Positions 1 through 8,875 of a stretch of DNA of 64,000 nt are shown here, piece by piece. The notes under the pieces were generated by a model. The model was not told the DNA's origin, did no database searches, and was given only the letters and a program-made list of their open reading frames with translations. Position 1 is the first letter of the stretch. Each line of letters starts with the position of its first letter. The position numbers were made by a program, and so were the translations under genes. The stretch comes from Propionibacteriaceae bacterium (GTDB taxonomy: Bacteria > Actinomycetota > Actinomycetes > Propionibacteriales > Propionibacteriaceae), in NCBI GenBank assembly GCA_009780915.1, contig WQZD01000014.1:1-64000 (forward strand), written 5' to 3'.

Positions 1-108
1 GAGTCATCGGTGGTTCCTTTCAAGGTCTTAAGCAAACGGACAAAGCACCCCGGTGACTCGCCCCACGTCTACAACCACTGCGACTTTGTCACCAGGAATT
101 ACACCACT
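1..108. other. Left-edge gap, possible start of a further minus-strand gene
   Basis: No complete gene fits here. On the minus strand an ATG lies at position 7, preceded by an AGGAACC-like ribosome site about 7 bases upstream, so another gene of the same cluster may begin here and run off the left edge. Only two codons are visible, so no product can be named. Confidence 0.3.
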
Positions 109-519
109 CTATGGGACACACCCAATCTCCTTTGGAGTCTTTTTCCCGTTTACCAGAGGTTTTGAGGATAAAAGCTCTTCTGCCTTAGTGACCACATCAG
201 AGAAAAGACCCCGGGAGGTCCCAGCAACTGCGACAGTCGAAGCGCTACCTGCCCCCGCGGACGCTAGCTCTTGCTGCTTGGCTTGCTGCATCAACACCGA
301 CGCCTGCTGAGTCAACATCGACACAACCTTTGTCATCGCCACCGCATGCTGACCCGTCCATGCCTGCCCAAAGGCCGATGCATTCGGACCCATCCACTGC
401 AACGCAGACACCACGCTCGATATCTGCGTCACCACGCCCTGAATGCTGTTCGACTGCTGGGTGAACATGGATGCCAAGTCCCGCGTCTGCTGGACATTCA
501 TTCCTTGAAAGTCAGCCAT
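109..519 (-). CDS. WXG100 family secretion substrate (EsxA-like), long C-tail
   Basis: This is a small helical protein of the ESAT-6/WXG100 family, the typical substrate and co-effector of type VII secretion. The W-M-G turn lies near residue 43, between two predicted helices. The second helix is very Gln- and Met-rich. The protein has 136 residues against the usual ~100, because a disordered Ala/Ser/Gly tail of about 40 residues follows the hairpin. It starts MADFQGMN and is a close paralogue of the protein at 2427-2768. It is the last gene of the esx run that begins at 3460. The family is clear; partner and role are inferred from context. Confidence 0.85.
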   Translation of the reverse strand: MADFQGMNVQQTRDLASMFTQQSNSIQGVVTQISSVVSALQWMGPNASAFGQAWTGQHAVAMTKVVSMLTQQASVLMQQAKQQELASAGAGSASTVAVAGTSRGLFSDVVTKAEELLSSKPLVNGKKTPKEIGCVP

Positions 520-573
520 CTTCGTCTTTCGCCATCACATTCCGCACCAGTCTGTTCTGCACCAGTCCGAAGT

Positions 574-1266
574 CTAGCGCTGAGGCTCCAGTTCATTCGC
601 TGTACTATTCGTTCGTTTCCACTGGGTTGCGGCAGGCGACAGAGGCGCCTGTCGCAACCCCTCTGCCTGAACCTGGCTCCACAGGACACCGTCCGATAGG
701 CGACGAATCTTCTCGTACACCTCATCACGAGTGGTCGCCTGCAGAGTCTCAGGAGAACCAGAAACCACATCCCCCATCGTCCACTGCTCTCCCTTGCGCT
801 CAACCACGACAGCGATAGGTCCAGGGTAGGTGACTCCCACTGCGCCATCATTTGACAATGCAGCATCAACAAGTTTCATAATCCGATCTCTTGGAGATTC
901 AGACTGATCAATAAGCGTCAGTCTTAACACCCCTGGGGCTTCAAGAGTGGCCATCATGCGCTGCCCATCCTGACATTCTGTGAGCACTACGACTCCAACA
1001 TCGGATGAATGCAAGGCGACAAGGGTCACAGTTATCTTGCCTTCAACCATACGATGGGCCAATTTCGCTATCTCCGACGAGAGCATATACTCACCGCCTT
1101 GGACCTGTGCGTAGTCCCTCGCTACCAAAGAAGCAATTCCTGCCCGCACCACAAGATCTAGATCCGCGTCCGGGAACTCTAGCACACGACGCATGTCTGA
1201 CCATGCGGCTTCCAAATGCAACATGCATTCAAGCTCCGCAAATGTAAATTTAATTCCGCCCATCAT
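574..1266 (-). CDS. Hypothetical cytosolic protein of the T7SS locus, possible chaperone
   Basis: The product has 230 residues, no signal peptide and no membrane segment, and I do not recognise a family. It is a mixed alpha/beta protein. It begins with a helix (F-A-E-L-E-C) and has a central beta-rich stretch near residues 75-130. It lies nine bases after the WXG100-fusion gene and just before another WXG100 gene. An EspG-like substrate chaperone would fit this place and size, but I see no motif that proves it. The start at 1266 has AAGGAAA six bases upstream; an adjacent ATG at 1263 is equally possible. Confidence 0.7.
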   Translation of the reverse strand: MMGGIKFTFAELECMLHLEAAWSDMRRVLEFPDADLDLVVRAGIASLVARDYAQVQGGEYMLSSEIAKLAHRMVEGKITVTLVALHSSDVGVVVLTECQDGQRMMATLEAPGVLRLTLIDQSESPRDRIMKLVDAALSNDGAVGVTYPGPIAVVVERKGEQWTMGDVVSGSPETLQATTRDEVYEKIRRLSDGVLWSQVQAEGLRQAPLSPAATQWKRTNSTANELEPQR

Positions 1267-1275
1267 GCCATTTCC

Positions 1276-2115
1276 TTACTTATCCCAACCCATCCACGTT
1301 TGAAAAAGGTTCCCTCCACCTTGAATCAGCGCAGCGGCACCATAGGCAGCCATTCCCCATGGTCCGCAGAATGGGCCAACCGCTTGAACACCATCGAGGA
1401 TAATATTCACCGCCGCCCACGCTTCCTGGCCGTACTTCCCTTGCTCATGCAACTCCGCCAGCTGGAGAGCATGATGGACCCCATCTATGCTGTGAGACAC
1501 AAACCCGATAGGGGCAAACGCCCGACCCATTCCCCCCAAGTCTTGAGCTACGTTGGCAACACCCGCGCCCACGTCAAGGAACTGCCCGATTCCGGGGTTC
1601 TCCCAAGCACTATAGACGGCAAGCCCCAGAGCAGCCACATCAACGCCAGCGGTGACTTTGCCCATGTGCTGCGCGGCCTTAAACTGTGACCCCATGGCCT
1701 TCAGTACGGGCTTCGCCAGGGGCGCCAATTTTTCTCCCTCGATCGCAAAGCTATGCAACTTGCTCCCCCAGCTCGCAACCTTGGTAACCGAGTCAGCGAC
1801 CTTGCCCCCAATGCCTGTTGACCCCCCATCCCCCTTTGACGTCTCCTGTTGGTCGTGGGCCTGTTGAGTCAGAGTCTGCTGCTGCTCGCGCAGCGCGTTT
1901 GCTACCTTTCGTAGGGCCACATCATTGCGCACCCTCCAGTCTTCCTGGAAATGGACCGCGTTCGGCCCCTTCCACGCCATGTCGCTGACGAGGCGTGAGA
2001 GTTCACCCCTCACCTGTTCAAGATCAATGACTTGTTGGTAGATCTGGGCGCTCATCTCACGGGCCTGCTGCACATTCATTCCCTGGATGCCTGACGCACC
2101 CTGTGTTGCTGCCAT
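1276..2115 (-). CDS. WXG100 N-terminal domain fused to a hydrophobic helical C-domain; candidate T7SS effector
   Basis: Residues 1-95 form a WXG100 hairpin with the turn W-K-G-P-N-A near residue 48. They are followed by a Gly-rich linker and a C-terminal domain of about 165 residues. This domain is rich in Gly, Ala and hydrophobic residues and has glycine-zipper-like helices, as seen in T7SS effectors and membrane-active proteins. I see no catalytic motif and no immunity gene next to it except the unknown protein at 574-1266. AGGAGG lies seven bases before the ATG at 2115; the ATG at 2121 is too close to it to be used. Confidence 0.75.
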   Translation of the reverse strand: MAATQGASGIQGMNVQQAREMSAQIYQQVIDLEQVRGELSRLVSDMAWKGPNAVHFQEDWRVRNDVALRKVANALREQQQTLTQQAHDQQETSKGDGGSTGIGGKVADSVTKVASWGSKLHSFAIEGEKLAPLAKPVLKAMGSQFKAAQHMGKVTAGVDVAALGLAVYSAWENPGIGQFLDVGAGVANVAQDLGGMGRAFAPIGFVSHSIDGVHHALQLAELHEQGKYGQEAWAAVNIILDGVQAVGPFCGPWGMAAYGAAALIQGGGNLFQTWMGWDK

Positions 2116-2126
2116 GATCATTCCTC

Positions 2127-2402
2127 CTATGTCGCCGAAGCTGTTTGCTGGCCATTGACCGCGCGGCGTGCGGCCACGGTTGCTTCATCAAGACGTGACA
2201 CGGCATCCTGGATGGCCGGAGCGTATTGATCCGTCCAGTCCCGCACAAAACGGTCGTGGTCCGTGCCGTGCCAGTCTTGATTCTCAACCAGTTTGCTCAT
2301 CGATGCCTTCATGGCTGCCAGCTTCTGAGATGCTCTGGTCATTTTCCCAATCATGGAATTGACCGCACTGTAGTTCATCCCAAATGGGATTTGCTGCGAC
2401 AT
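2127..2402 (-). CDS. WXG100 family protein
   Basis: This 91-residue ESAT-6-like helical hairpin has the turn D-W-H-G-T-D near residue 43, which departs slightly from W-x-G-P. The second helix ends in an Ala/Gln-rich tail. It resembles the protein at 2795-3058 in lacking the MAD-x-QGMN start, so the two form a second subtype. Each lies next to a subtype-1 protein, which suggests they work as heterodimer pairs. AAGGAG lies seven bases before the start. Confidence 0.85.
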   Translation of the reverse strand: MSQQIPFGMNYSAVNSMIGKMTRASQKLAAMKASMSKLVENQDWHGTDHDRFVRDWTDQYAPAIQDAVSRLDEATVAARRAVNGQQTASAT

Positions 2403-2426
2403 GTCATTTCTCCTTACGAGAGGCTG

Positions 2427-2768
2427 TTAGGTCACCTTGATGAACGTTGACACCGGTGGGGTTGTGACGGCTGGCGCATTCACTGTCGGAGATGAGCCCG
2501 AGACAGAAGATGCTTGCTCTTGCTGTTTGAGCTGCTGCATGAGCTGCTGTGCTTGCTGGAGCAGCATCGTCACGATCTTCATCATCGCGACGGCGTGGGT
2601 TCCCGACCATGCGGCCCCGAAGGCCTTGGCGTTGGGGCCAGCCCACTGAAGACTGGAAACCACAGAACTGATCTGGGTGACAACGCCTTGAATGTTGTTG
2701 GATTGTTGCGTGAACGTGGACGCCAACTGACGAACTTGATCAATGTTCATGCCTTGAATGTCAGCCAT
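2427..2768 (-). CDS. WXG100 family secretion substrate (EsxA-like), subtype 1
   Basis: The protein has 113 residues and starts MADIQGMN. The turn W-A-G-P-N-A lies near residue 42. A long Gln/Met-rich second helix is followed by a Thr/Val/Pro-rich disordered tail of about 30 residues. It is nearly the same as the protein at 109-519 over the first 85 residues, so the two are recent paralogues. Secretion through the EccC motor encoded just upstream is inferred from context. Confidence 0.88.
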   Translation of the reverse strand: MADIQGMNIDQVRQLASTFTQQSNNIQGVVTQISSVVSSLQWAGPNAKAFGAAWSGTHAVAMMKIVTMLLQQAQQLMQQLKQQEQASSVSGSSPTVNAPAVTTPPVSTFIKVT

Positions 2769-2794
2769 GATCGTCTACCTTTCTATTTCGGGAT

Positions 2795-3058
2795 CTACTT
2801 GGCGGCTGATGCGTTTTGCTGCGCCTCAGCGGACCGACGCACCGATTGGGCCGCCGATTCCAGACCTGCGATCGTATTGGCCATGGCTGGAGCATGTTCC
2901 CCTTGCCATGAGCTGAGGAAGCTGTTGTAGTCGGCGCCTGTCCACGACGTCGTCTGAACCGTCTTTGTCAATGACGACATCACGCTCTGTAGCGTCTGAG
3001 CCCCTTGGGCCAGCTTGGCCATCATTGCCAGTACGGCAGGTATATCCATTCCCCACAT
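2795..3058 (-). CDS. WXG100 family protein, subtype 2
   Basis: This 87-residue helical hairpin has the turn S-W-T-G-A-D near residue 39 and the Trp-Gln-Gly-Glu-His-Ala-Pro segment typical of the start of the second helix. It pairs by position with the subtype-1 protein at 2427-2768. The start at 3058 has GAGAGACGG upstream. A second in-frame ATG at 3049 cannot be excluded. Confidence 0.85.
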   Translation of the reverse strand: MWGMDIPAVLAMMAKLAQGAQTLQSVMSSLTKTVQTTSWTGADYNSFLSSWQGEHAPAMANTIAGLESAAQSVRRSAEAQQNASAAK

Positions 3059-3142
3059 AGTTCCGTCTCTCTTCCGTTGAGGACAGTTGTCCGGCCCAGA
3101 CTCACCTGGTCAAGACCGGACTCCCATCGCGTCAGTCAGGCC

Positions 3143-3460
3143 CTACTGTGCGGATGCCGTGATCTGATCGTTGGCTTCCTTGGTCATCTTCTGGGACCAC
3201 TGGTCAATGTGCTGATCCAGAATCGACCTGATCTGCTGGAGTGCAGCTGACCAGTCTTGCTCGAATCTCGTGGCATCCTCGCCCTTCCACATGGTGTTGG
3301 GGATTTTGGCGTTCAGCGTGTTGATAGCAGTCGAAATGCCCTCCGCCATCGTTCCGCTCATCGCAGTTGAGACGCCCAAGACATCCGTGGGGTTCATGCC
3401 ATCCATTTGGCCATTTCCCTTGTTGAACACTGGGTTCATGTTACTGATACTCAGACCCAT
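3143..3460 (-). CDS. WXG100-like protein, first gene of the esx run
   Basis: The protein has 105 residues, with a W-K-G-E turn near residue 63. It has a longer N-terminal lead of about 25 residues than its neighbours, and its second helix ends in A-S-A-Q. An upstream in-frame start at 3556 would add 32 very basic residues. I prefer the ATG at 3460 because a strong AGGAGG lies six bases upstream and the family homology begins after it. The gene follows a ~188-base gap after eccC that carries its own promoter, so the esx genes may be transcribed apart from eccC. Confidence 0.85.
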   Translation of the reverse strand: MGLSISNMNPVFNKGNGQMDGMNPTDVLGVSTAMSGTMAEGISTAINTLNAKIPNTMWKGEDATRFEQDWSAALQQIRSILDQHIDQWSQKMTKEANDQITASAQ

Positions 3461-3569
3461 GATATCCTCCTCTTTCCTGCGGAATCCCTTCCGCTTCTTG
3501 TTGGTTGTAGGTCGGGGCTCATCCTGACAGCCCCTTGTTCGGTTCTTTTCAACCATCTCTTCTGGCTGA

Positions 3570-3621
3570 TATGACTACGCTAGCGAGGATTGCCACATGC
3601 CACCATGGGACCCGAATCCCA
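3570..3621 (-). promoter_or_regulatory. esx promoter with TGGGA-N6-TCCCA box
   Basis: On the minus strand the palindrome TGGGATTCGGGTCCCA (3621-3606) directly abuts a -35-like TGGTGG (3605-3600). A 17-base spacer and the -10-like TAGCGT (3582-3577) follow. The start site would be near 3570 and the leader about 110 bases. The same arrangement, with the same spacing, occurs before moxR and both FN3 genes. The palindrome is centred near -43.5, a typical place for an activator that contacts RNA polymerase. Confidence 0.6.
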
Positions 3622-3648
3622 CCCCGCATGACAAGGAAAAACTCTGCC

Positions 3649-6600
3649 TCAGTCAGCCAAGGCGACCTGGATTTTGCGGGCGGTGCCGCCACCGATGATG
3701 AACCCGCGCCCAGGCGGGAAGTCCGCCACGCGAATCCTGCCGACATTGGTTCCGGTGAGGGTGTCGGCGTCTGACTCTCCTGGGGTCAGCACCATTCCTC
3801 TCCGGGCTGCCTTGAACTGCTTAGCTAGGTTCCACGCCTGGCCCCAGGTCGCAACCTCTCCTTCGCCAACCACGAACTGCTCATTCTTCACGAGGGCTTG
3901 GATTAATCGATCAAGGACGCTTTCAGCCGATGTGCCGGTGAACTCCGTGATGGACTCGATGATCACGGCGTACCTTCCTGTTGGGATTGAGCCACCAGCG
4001 AGTTCTTCGAGCAGCTTCTCAGCCAGTTCGACGATCTCCTCTTCCCCTCGGGCCACCCGCCCCCACGGGGCGCGAGTCGGCAGGGTCGTCCGCGATGGCG
4101 CTAGCAGGATTGTCTCGAGACGAGAGTACCCAGCTTGCGCATGGCGCCAGATTCCAGCCCCCAACGTCGCCAAAGCTGTTGTGCGACCAGCTCCTGGGGG
4201 GCCTGCGATCAAGAAGGCGCCACGAGGTTCCACGCCCACTCCGGCCAAATCGTCGTCAGCCATGGCGAAGACGGGGTACCCCCTCTCGTCAACCACCGCT
4301 AAGGTGCTCAGCGGGATCTCTGCTGGCAAGATCGCAATTCCTGGCGCAGCCAGCACCTCAGAGCGTTGACTCGCCGCCTGAGCCAATTGGTCCATCGCCC
4401 GAGCTTGGACTGCGACGTTGGAGTTGGCGCCCAGGATTCCCATCTGAATCTCGTTGTCGTTCCAGATGCCACGCCCAGGAGGAGAGGCTGCCGTCAGGAT
4501 ATCCTTCGGCACTCCGAAGTTCATGTAGTCATCTTCGCTCACCATGCGCAAGATAATGCGTCGTTGAACAGTGGCTGCAATCGAGTTGGGAATCGAGTTG
4601 CCTCGGTCTCCTGTCATGATGACGTGCACGCCGAGAGGTCGCCCATCGGCAGCGATCTGCGCGAAGGCTGTGAACCATCGATAGCGATTAGAGAACTCGT
4701 ATTCCTCACGGAAGGAGCTCATACCATCAACCAGGAGCAGGATCCTCGGCTCCTGGGGGGCATTCGCCAATTTGCGATAGTCCACAATCCCTGCTGCGGA
4801 CACCGCAGAATACCGAACCACCCGCTCGTCCACTGTCGCCTTGAGCATGCGAAGCAACCGGATGACGCGTTCCTCATCATCGCCTTTAATGATCGCGCCC
4901 ACACTGGGCAGAGTTTCAAGCATGTTCAAGCCGCCTGACGCGAAATCCAGGCCATAGACCCACACGGGGCCCCCACTTCGAGTCGCGAACACCGACGAGG
5001 CTACGATCGTCCGCAGGGCTGCGGTCTTCCCCGAACCAGAGGCACCCAGGATAGCCAGGTTTCCGTCACGATCCGGCTCGTAGAAGACCACAGGCTGCTT
5101 CTGGGCGTCAGGATCGTCCAAGACACCCAAGACAAGACGCTGGTCATCACGATGACCAGGCAGGCGAGCGAGGTCGTAGGTTTGGGCAAGATCCTCCAAC
5201 CATGGCTTGCGGGGCGCAGGGATCTGGGCTATTCGGGCCCCCTGCACCATCGTCGAGACCAAGCGTTCGATGTCGGAGTCCACGCTGGATAAGTCGACCT
5301 TGACCTCAGGAACCCTCCAGGGTTGGGGAATCCCGAAGGTCATCCCGGATACATTCACCGGAGCAACTACGGCGTGGTCAGGGGTTTTGGCACCAGGATA
5401 ACCGGACTGGAACTTGATGATGCGTCCCGGCCCGGTCTTCGCCGCACCGCGCCCTGGGGTACTCGGTTCGAAGTAGGCAGAAGTCTTCTCGCCGATCACG
5501 TCCTCTGAGTCTGACTCGTCAGCCATACGCAGGGCCACACGTAGGTTGGTGTTGGCACGCAAGTTGTCTTTGATGACGCCGGCGGGTCGCTGGGTCGCCA
5601 TGATCAGATGCATACCGAGGGATCGACCGCGTTGGGCCACATCGACGACACCGTCGACGAACTCGGGGATTTCTGTGGCGAGGGCAGCGAACTCATCCAC
5701 GACGATGATCAGGCTGGGTGGGCAGTCCGGATCACCGCGTTGCTCCAACTCGGCGAGGTCCTTGGCGGACTTCTCGTTGAGCAGATGCTCGCGGAAACGC
5801 AGTTCTGCTCGCAAGCTCGTCAGCGCTCGACGGACGAGGTACGTCGACAAGTCGGTGACCAAACCCACCACATGGGGAAGGTCGAGGCAGCGGGCGAACG
5901 CGGAGCCACCTTTATAGTCGACGAAGAGGAAGGAGAGTTGGTCAGGGCTGTGGCCCACGGCCATGCCCAAGACCCAGGCTTGGAGGAACTCGGACTTACC
6001 GGCGCCAGTTGTGCCGCCCACCAGGGCGTGAGGGCCCTGGGTTTTCAGATCCAGAGTAAAGATTCCTGATCCGATATGACCCACCGGCGCCCTGAGGTTG
6101 ACCGGGTGCCGCAGGGGCACAGGCTTCGCCCCTGGAGTACGGTCGATGATGGATTGGTTTTCTCTCCACCGGGCTATGACCGCCTGAGGATCCGTGGCAA
6201 GATCTTGCCCGGTCAGGCTGACCATCGAGATCGAGCGCGGTAGGTCGGAGGAGTCGTCCACCGGCACACCAGCATCCATCACCGGAGCCAAGATCCTGGC
6301 CAACTGGTCGGACACCTCGGTATCGACGCTCTCTAAACGCACAGGAGCAATGCGGTCGCCTTGGCGGATTCTGCCCACCTTTGAGCCATCCTCGCCTACT
6401 TCCAGGATTGTGCGACATGAAGCTGGCAGTGATGCCGACGAGGTAGCACACATAATGAAGAAGACGCCCACGTCTGGGCCGCGCTCAGTGAGCAAAGTGA
6501 GTCGAGCTTGATCGACTGCCGTGCCGTCCACCAGGACCACCACCCAGGGAAGTGGAGGGGTTTCCTTCGTCGTGTCCTGCTGGCCGACTTGGAGATCATC

Positions 6601-8109
6601 CACCGTCAAGGGGCCACGACGAGCCGGCTGCCCTCCGCCACCGCGACTCTCAATCAGGTCCTCCAACCGCGATAACAAGGCGATTCCCGTCGGCTCGTCG
6701 CATGCCAACTGGAGGTCCCCCAAGGGAGAATGGGGACTGGACGTGTGGGGCAACCACTGCAACCAACTCCATCTGTCCAGAGCAGTCCTCGACGTCAGAC
6801 ACGCCACCACCACTTCAGCGGGGGAATGGGAGCAGATCAGTTGCACCATGACCGCACGGGCGACTCCGTCAAGGATGGAGCGATTTCCACACAGCCCCAA
6901 AGCCCCGCAGACCTTCAGATCAACCACCACTGGAGCATCTTCGAGGATGGAGAAATCCTTGATCAGCGCTTCGACCTCCTTGACATACTCAGGAAGAGCC
7001 GAATGATTGGGCTGGTTCTCAAATTCGGTGAAAGCGGGAATGTCGCCTAGGCCCAGCCTCAGACGCAGGAACTCTGGATGCTCCGGCCGACGCCACCAGA
7101 GCATCGTGCCCAGTCGTACGACCCCCGACCACAGATCAGCAATGGAGGGGTAGATCGTGAGCAACTCCGCCCGGTCCTTATCGTACTGTTGCGCGAGATA
7201 CTCCCGGCACTGCTTGATCGACGTGACGAATTGACGGACCGAGGCCCGAAACTGGCGCTTTTCCCTCGAGAAATGGTCCACGAAGTTCCCAATCATCATG
7301 ATCGGGCTGAGGGCGACGTAGATGATGCTCATGAGCGAGCGATTGACAACATACATGACCAAGCCCATTATCAGAGGCGACACCATGGCAATGAAGGGGA
7401 AAGGCTGCTTACGGGGGGCCCCGGGGGCATTGGGAACAGGGAATTTGCGGGGAAGGACATGAGGCAGGATGTTGGGAGAGCGGACAAATTCAATGTCTGT
7501 CGACGTCGCGTGCTGGTCTTCGGGTCGCCGTACCTGCGAAATGGTGATCCCTGTGTCTCCCAGGATGGCGACGTCGTCTGAGCCGATCTGAACTCGGGGA
7601 AGAACCTGGCCACCGACCATCACCCCATTCGCGGAATGCTGATCGATGACCTCGACCACCTCGGTGATCATCACGCGAGCATGGAACTTGCTGACCAGCT
7701 CGTCGGTGAGCACCACGTCGTTGTCTCGTCCACGGCCAATCGTGGACGACCCGAAGGGCAACGAGACCTCCATACCCAGATCGGGACCGAAGACCACCCG
7801 CAGGACCGCCGCCGTCTGGCCGTGGGGGCGTGAGCCACGAGATTGGTCGGCGATGACCTCCACGTGCATGCCGGAGCGTAGTCCCGAATCCAACAAGGGA
7901 GTCGACGCCGGCAGAACGCGGCCCTGACTGGTGTCGACACCATCGCTCACCCGAAGCGCCACGCTTCCGGGCTCCACCGCGGGAGCCGGATCGGTCGGGT
8001 GGGCCACGGCCAAAGCTGCGGCGATGTCACCCACCGTGGCAGTTCCGTCAGCGGTCACGAGCAGATCAACCTGCTGCTGACCCCTGGTGACCGTGAGTTT
8101 CTGCTTCAT
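3649..8109 (-). CDS. eccC: Type VII secretion motor ATPase EccC/EssC with N-terminal FHA domain
   Basis: This is the membrane ATPase that recognises WXG100 dimers and drives their export. Residues 1-87 look like a ubiquitin-fold (YukD-like) domain, and 102-192 form an FHA domain with G-R-G-R-D-N-D, S-K-F-H-A and N-G signatures. Two membrane segments lie at about 238-254 and 259-275, followed by three FtsK/SpoIIIE ATPase domains. ATPase 1 is intact, with Walker A GGTTGAGKS (698-706) and Walker B ending VVDE (803-806). ATPase 2 has GASGSGKT (1022-1029), but its Walker B ends in D-G. ATPase 3 has GPPGAGRT, with Arg for the invariant Lys. That only domain 1 is fully active is typical of the family. 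With 1486 residues it has the one-chain T7SSb/EssC-like layout. Its start overlaps the stop of the FHA gene upstream. Confidence 0.95.
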   Translation of the reverse strand: MKQKLTVTRGQQQVDLLVTADGTATVGDIAAALAVAHPTDPAPAVEPGSVALRVSDGVDTSQGRVLPASTPLLDSGLRSGMHVEVIADQSRGSRPHGQTAAVLRVVFGPDLGMEVSLPFGSSTIGRGRDNDVVLTDELVSKFHARVMITEVVEVIDQHSANGVMVGGQVLPRVQIGSDDVAILGDTGITISQVRRPEDQHATSTDIEFVRSPNILPHVLPRKFPVPNAPGAPRKQPFPFIAMVSPLIMGLVMYVVNRSLMSIIYVALSPIMMIGNFVDHFSREKRQFRASVRQFVTSIKQCREYLAQQYDKDRAELLTIYPSIADLWSGVVRLGTMLWWRRPEHPEFLRLRLGLGDIPAFTEFENQPNHSALPEYVKEVEALIKDFSILEDAPVVVDLKVCGALGLCGNRSILDGVARAVMVQLICSHSPAEVVVACLTSRTALDRWSWLQWLPHTSSPHSPLGDLQLACDEPTGIALLSRLEDLIESRGGGGQPARRGPLTVDDLQVGQQDTTKETPPLPWVVVLVDGTAVDQARLTLLTERGPDVGVFFIMCATSSASLPASCRTILEVGEDGSKVGRIRQGDRIAPVRLESVDTEVSDQLARILAPVMDAGVPVDDSSDLPRSISMVSLTGQDLATDPQAVIARWRENQSIIDRTPGAKPVPLRHPVNLRAPVGHIGSGIFTLDLKTQGPHALVGGTTGAGKSEFLQAWVLGMAVGHSPDQLSFLFVDYKGGSAFARCLDLPHVVGLVTDLSTYLVRRALTSLRAELRFREHLLNEKSAKDLAELEQRGDPDCPPSLIIVVDEFAALATEIPEFVDGVVDVAQRGRSLGMHLIMATQRPAGVIKDNLRANTNLRVALRMADESDSEDVIGEKTSAYFEPSTPGRGAAKTGPGRIIKFQSGYPGAKTPDHAVVAPVNVSGMTFGIPQPWRVPEVKVDLSSVDSDIERLVSTMVQGARIAQIPAPRKPWLEDLAQTYDLARLPGHRDDQRLVLGVLDDPDAQKQPVVFYEPDRDGNLAILGASGSGKTAALRTIVASSVFATRSGGPVWVYGLDFASGGLNMLETLPSVGAIIKGDDEERVIRLLRMLKATVDERVVRYSAVSAAGIVDYRKLANAPQEPRILLLVDGMSSFREEYEFSNRYRWFTAFAQIAADGRPLGVHVIMTGDRGNSIPNSIAATVQRRIILRMVSEDDYMNFGVPKDILTAASPPGRGIWNDNEIQMGILGANSNVAVQARAMDQLAQAASQRSEVLAAPGIAILPAEIPLSTLAVVDERGYPVFAMADDDLAGVGVEPRGAFLIAGPPGAGRTTALATLGAGIWRHAQAGYSRLETILLAPSRTTLPTRAPWGRVARGEEEIVELAEKLLEELAGGSIPTGRYAVIIESITEFTGTSAESVLDRLIQALVKNEQFVVGEGEVATWGQAWNLAKQFKAARRGMVLTPGESDADTLTGTNVGRIRVADFPPGRGFIIGGGTARKIQVALAD

Positions 8110-8858
8110 CAGTCCTCATCCTCCGCGGTCGAGGGATCATCGAGCAGGGGCAGGTCAGCGGCCGTCACCAGCCAAGAGGTCACGGCGTACTCCACCAGCC
8201 GCACCCGGCGACTGACGGCGTATCCGCCGACCACGCCACCACGCAATCCTTCCACGCCGATCTTGTCGAACTTGTCACAGACATTGTCGAGCTTGCGGGT
8301 GAACCGTCTCGGCGTCCATCCCAGCCGGGCGGCCGCTGCCGTGGACGAGGGCACGTCGGCCGCGCCTGAGCCGGCTTGGCGCAACCGGGTTTCGGCGAGA
8401 GCCAGGATGAGCAGCTTCTGGCTGGGGGTGAGCGAGACGGCGCCGATGGTGACCTGGCCGTCGTCGGCCACGCTGATGGCGGTTGTCGGCTTGAAGGGGG
8501 GCGCCTGGGTGAACAGGTTGACCTCGTACGTGGTCGACGAGGCCGAGAAGGTCAAGACCATGTGCCCGAAGACGATCGGCACCCGAGCCCCCGGCGCCAG
8601 CCACGATTGGGTACGTCCATCCCCATCAGACAAAGTGGCCGCCAAACGGGACCCATCGTTGCAGACCCACCACAGGCCATAGGAGAACTGCAAGTGCAGG
8701 AATGTACGGTGGAGGTACGGATTGTCGTCTATGACGAGGTCCCCGTCACGTCCGATGACGAAGTCCGTCCCCTCCGTCGGCTCGTACCACTCCCCTGCGA
8801 ATTCGACCCTGAGTTCGCCTGGGCCGAGGGGCCCACCCTCCAGTTCCACGCTGTACAT
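8109..8858 (-). CDS. FHA domain protein with C-terminal helical (winged-helix-like) region
   Basis: The product has 249 residues and no membrane segment. The N-terminal ~115 residues form an FHA-like beta sandwich (V-I-G-R-D-G-D, then L-H-R-T-F-L-H), a fold that binds phosphothreonine. Residues 130-215 are helical with basic patches (A-R-L-G-W-T-P-R-R-F-T-R-K) and resemble a winged-helix or sigma-region-4-like domain, so DNA or protein binding is possible. Its stop overlaps the eccC start (ATGA), so the two are translationally coupled. A role linking the kinase to EccC is inferred from this context. Confidence 0.75.
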   Translation of the reverse strand: MYSVELEGGPLGPGELRVEFAGEWYEPTEGTDFVIGRDGDLVIDDNPYLHRTFLHLQFSYGLWWVCNDGSRLAATLSDGDGRTQSWLAPGARVPIVFGHMVLTFSASSTTYEVNLFTQAPPFKPTTAISVADDGQVTIGAVSLTPSQKLLILALAETRLRQAGSGAADVPSSTAAAARLGWTPRRFTRKLDNVCDKFDKIGVEGLRGGVVGGYAVSRRVRLVEYAVTSWLVTAADLPLLDDPSTAEDED

Positions 8859-8875
8859 TGGTTCATCCTTTCGTC

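Noticed and set aside
574..1266. Assignment as EspG or a PE/PPE chaperone
   Set aside because: No EspG motif is visible and no PE or PPE proteins are encoded here. Only the position supports it.
2378..2391. Palindrome ATCCCAAATGGGAT
   Set aside because: It is inside the coding part of a WXG100 gene, its half-sites are in the opposite order, and no promoter is next to it, so it is not a fifth TGGGA box.
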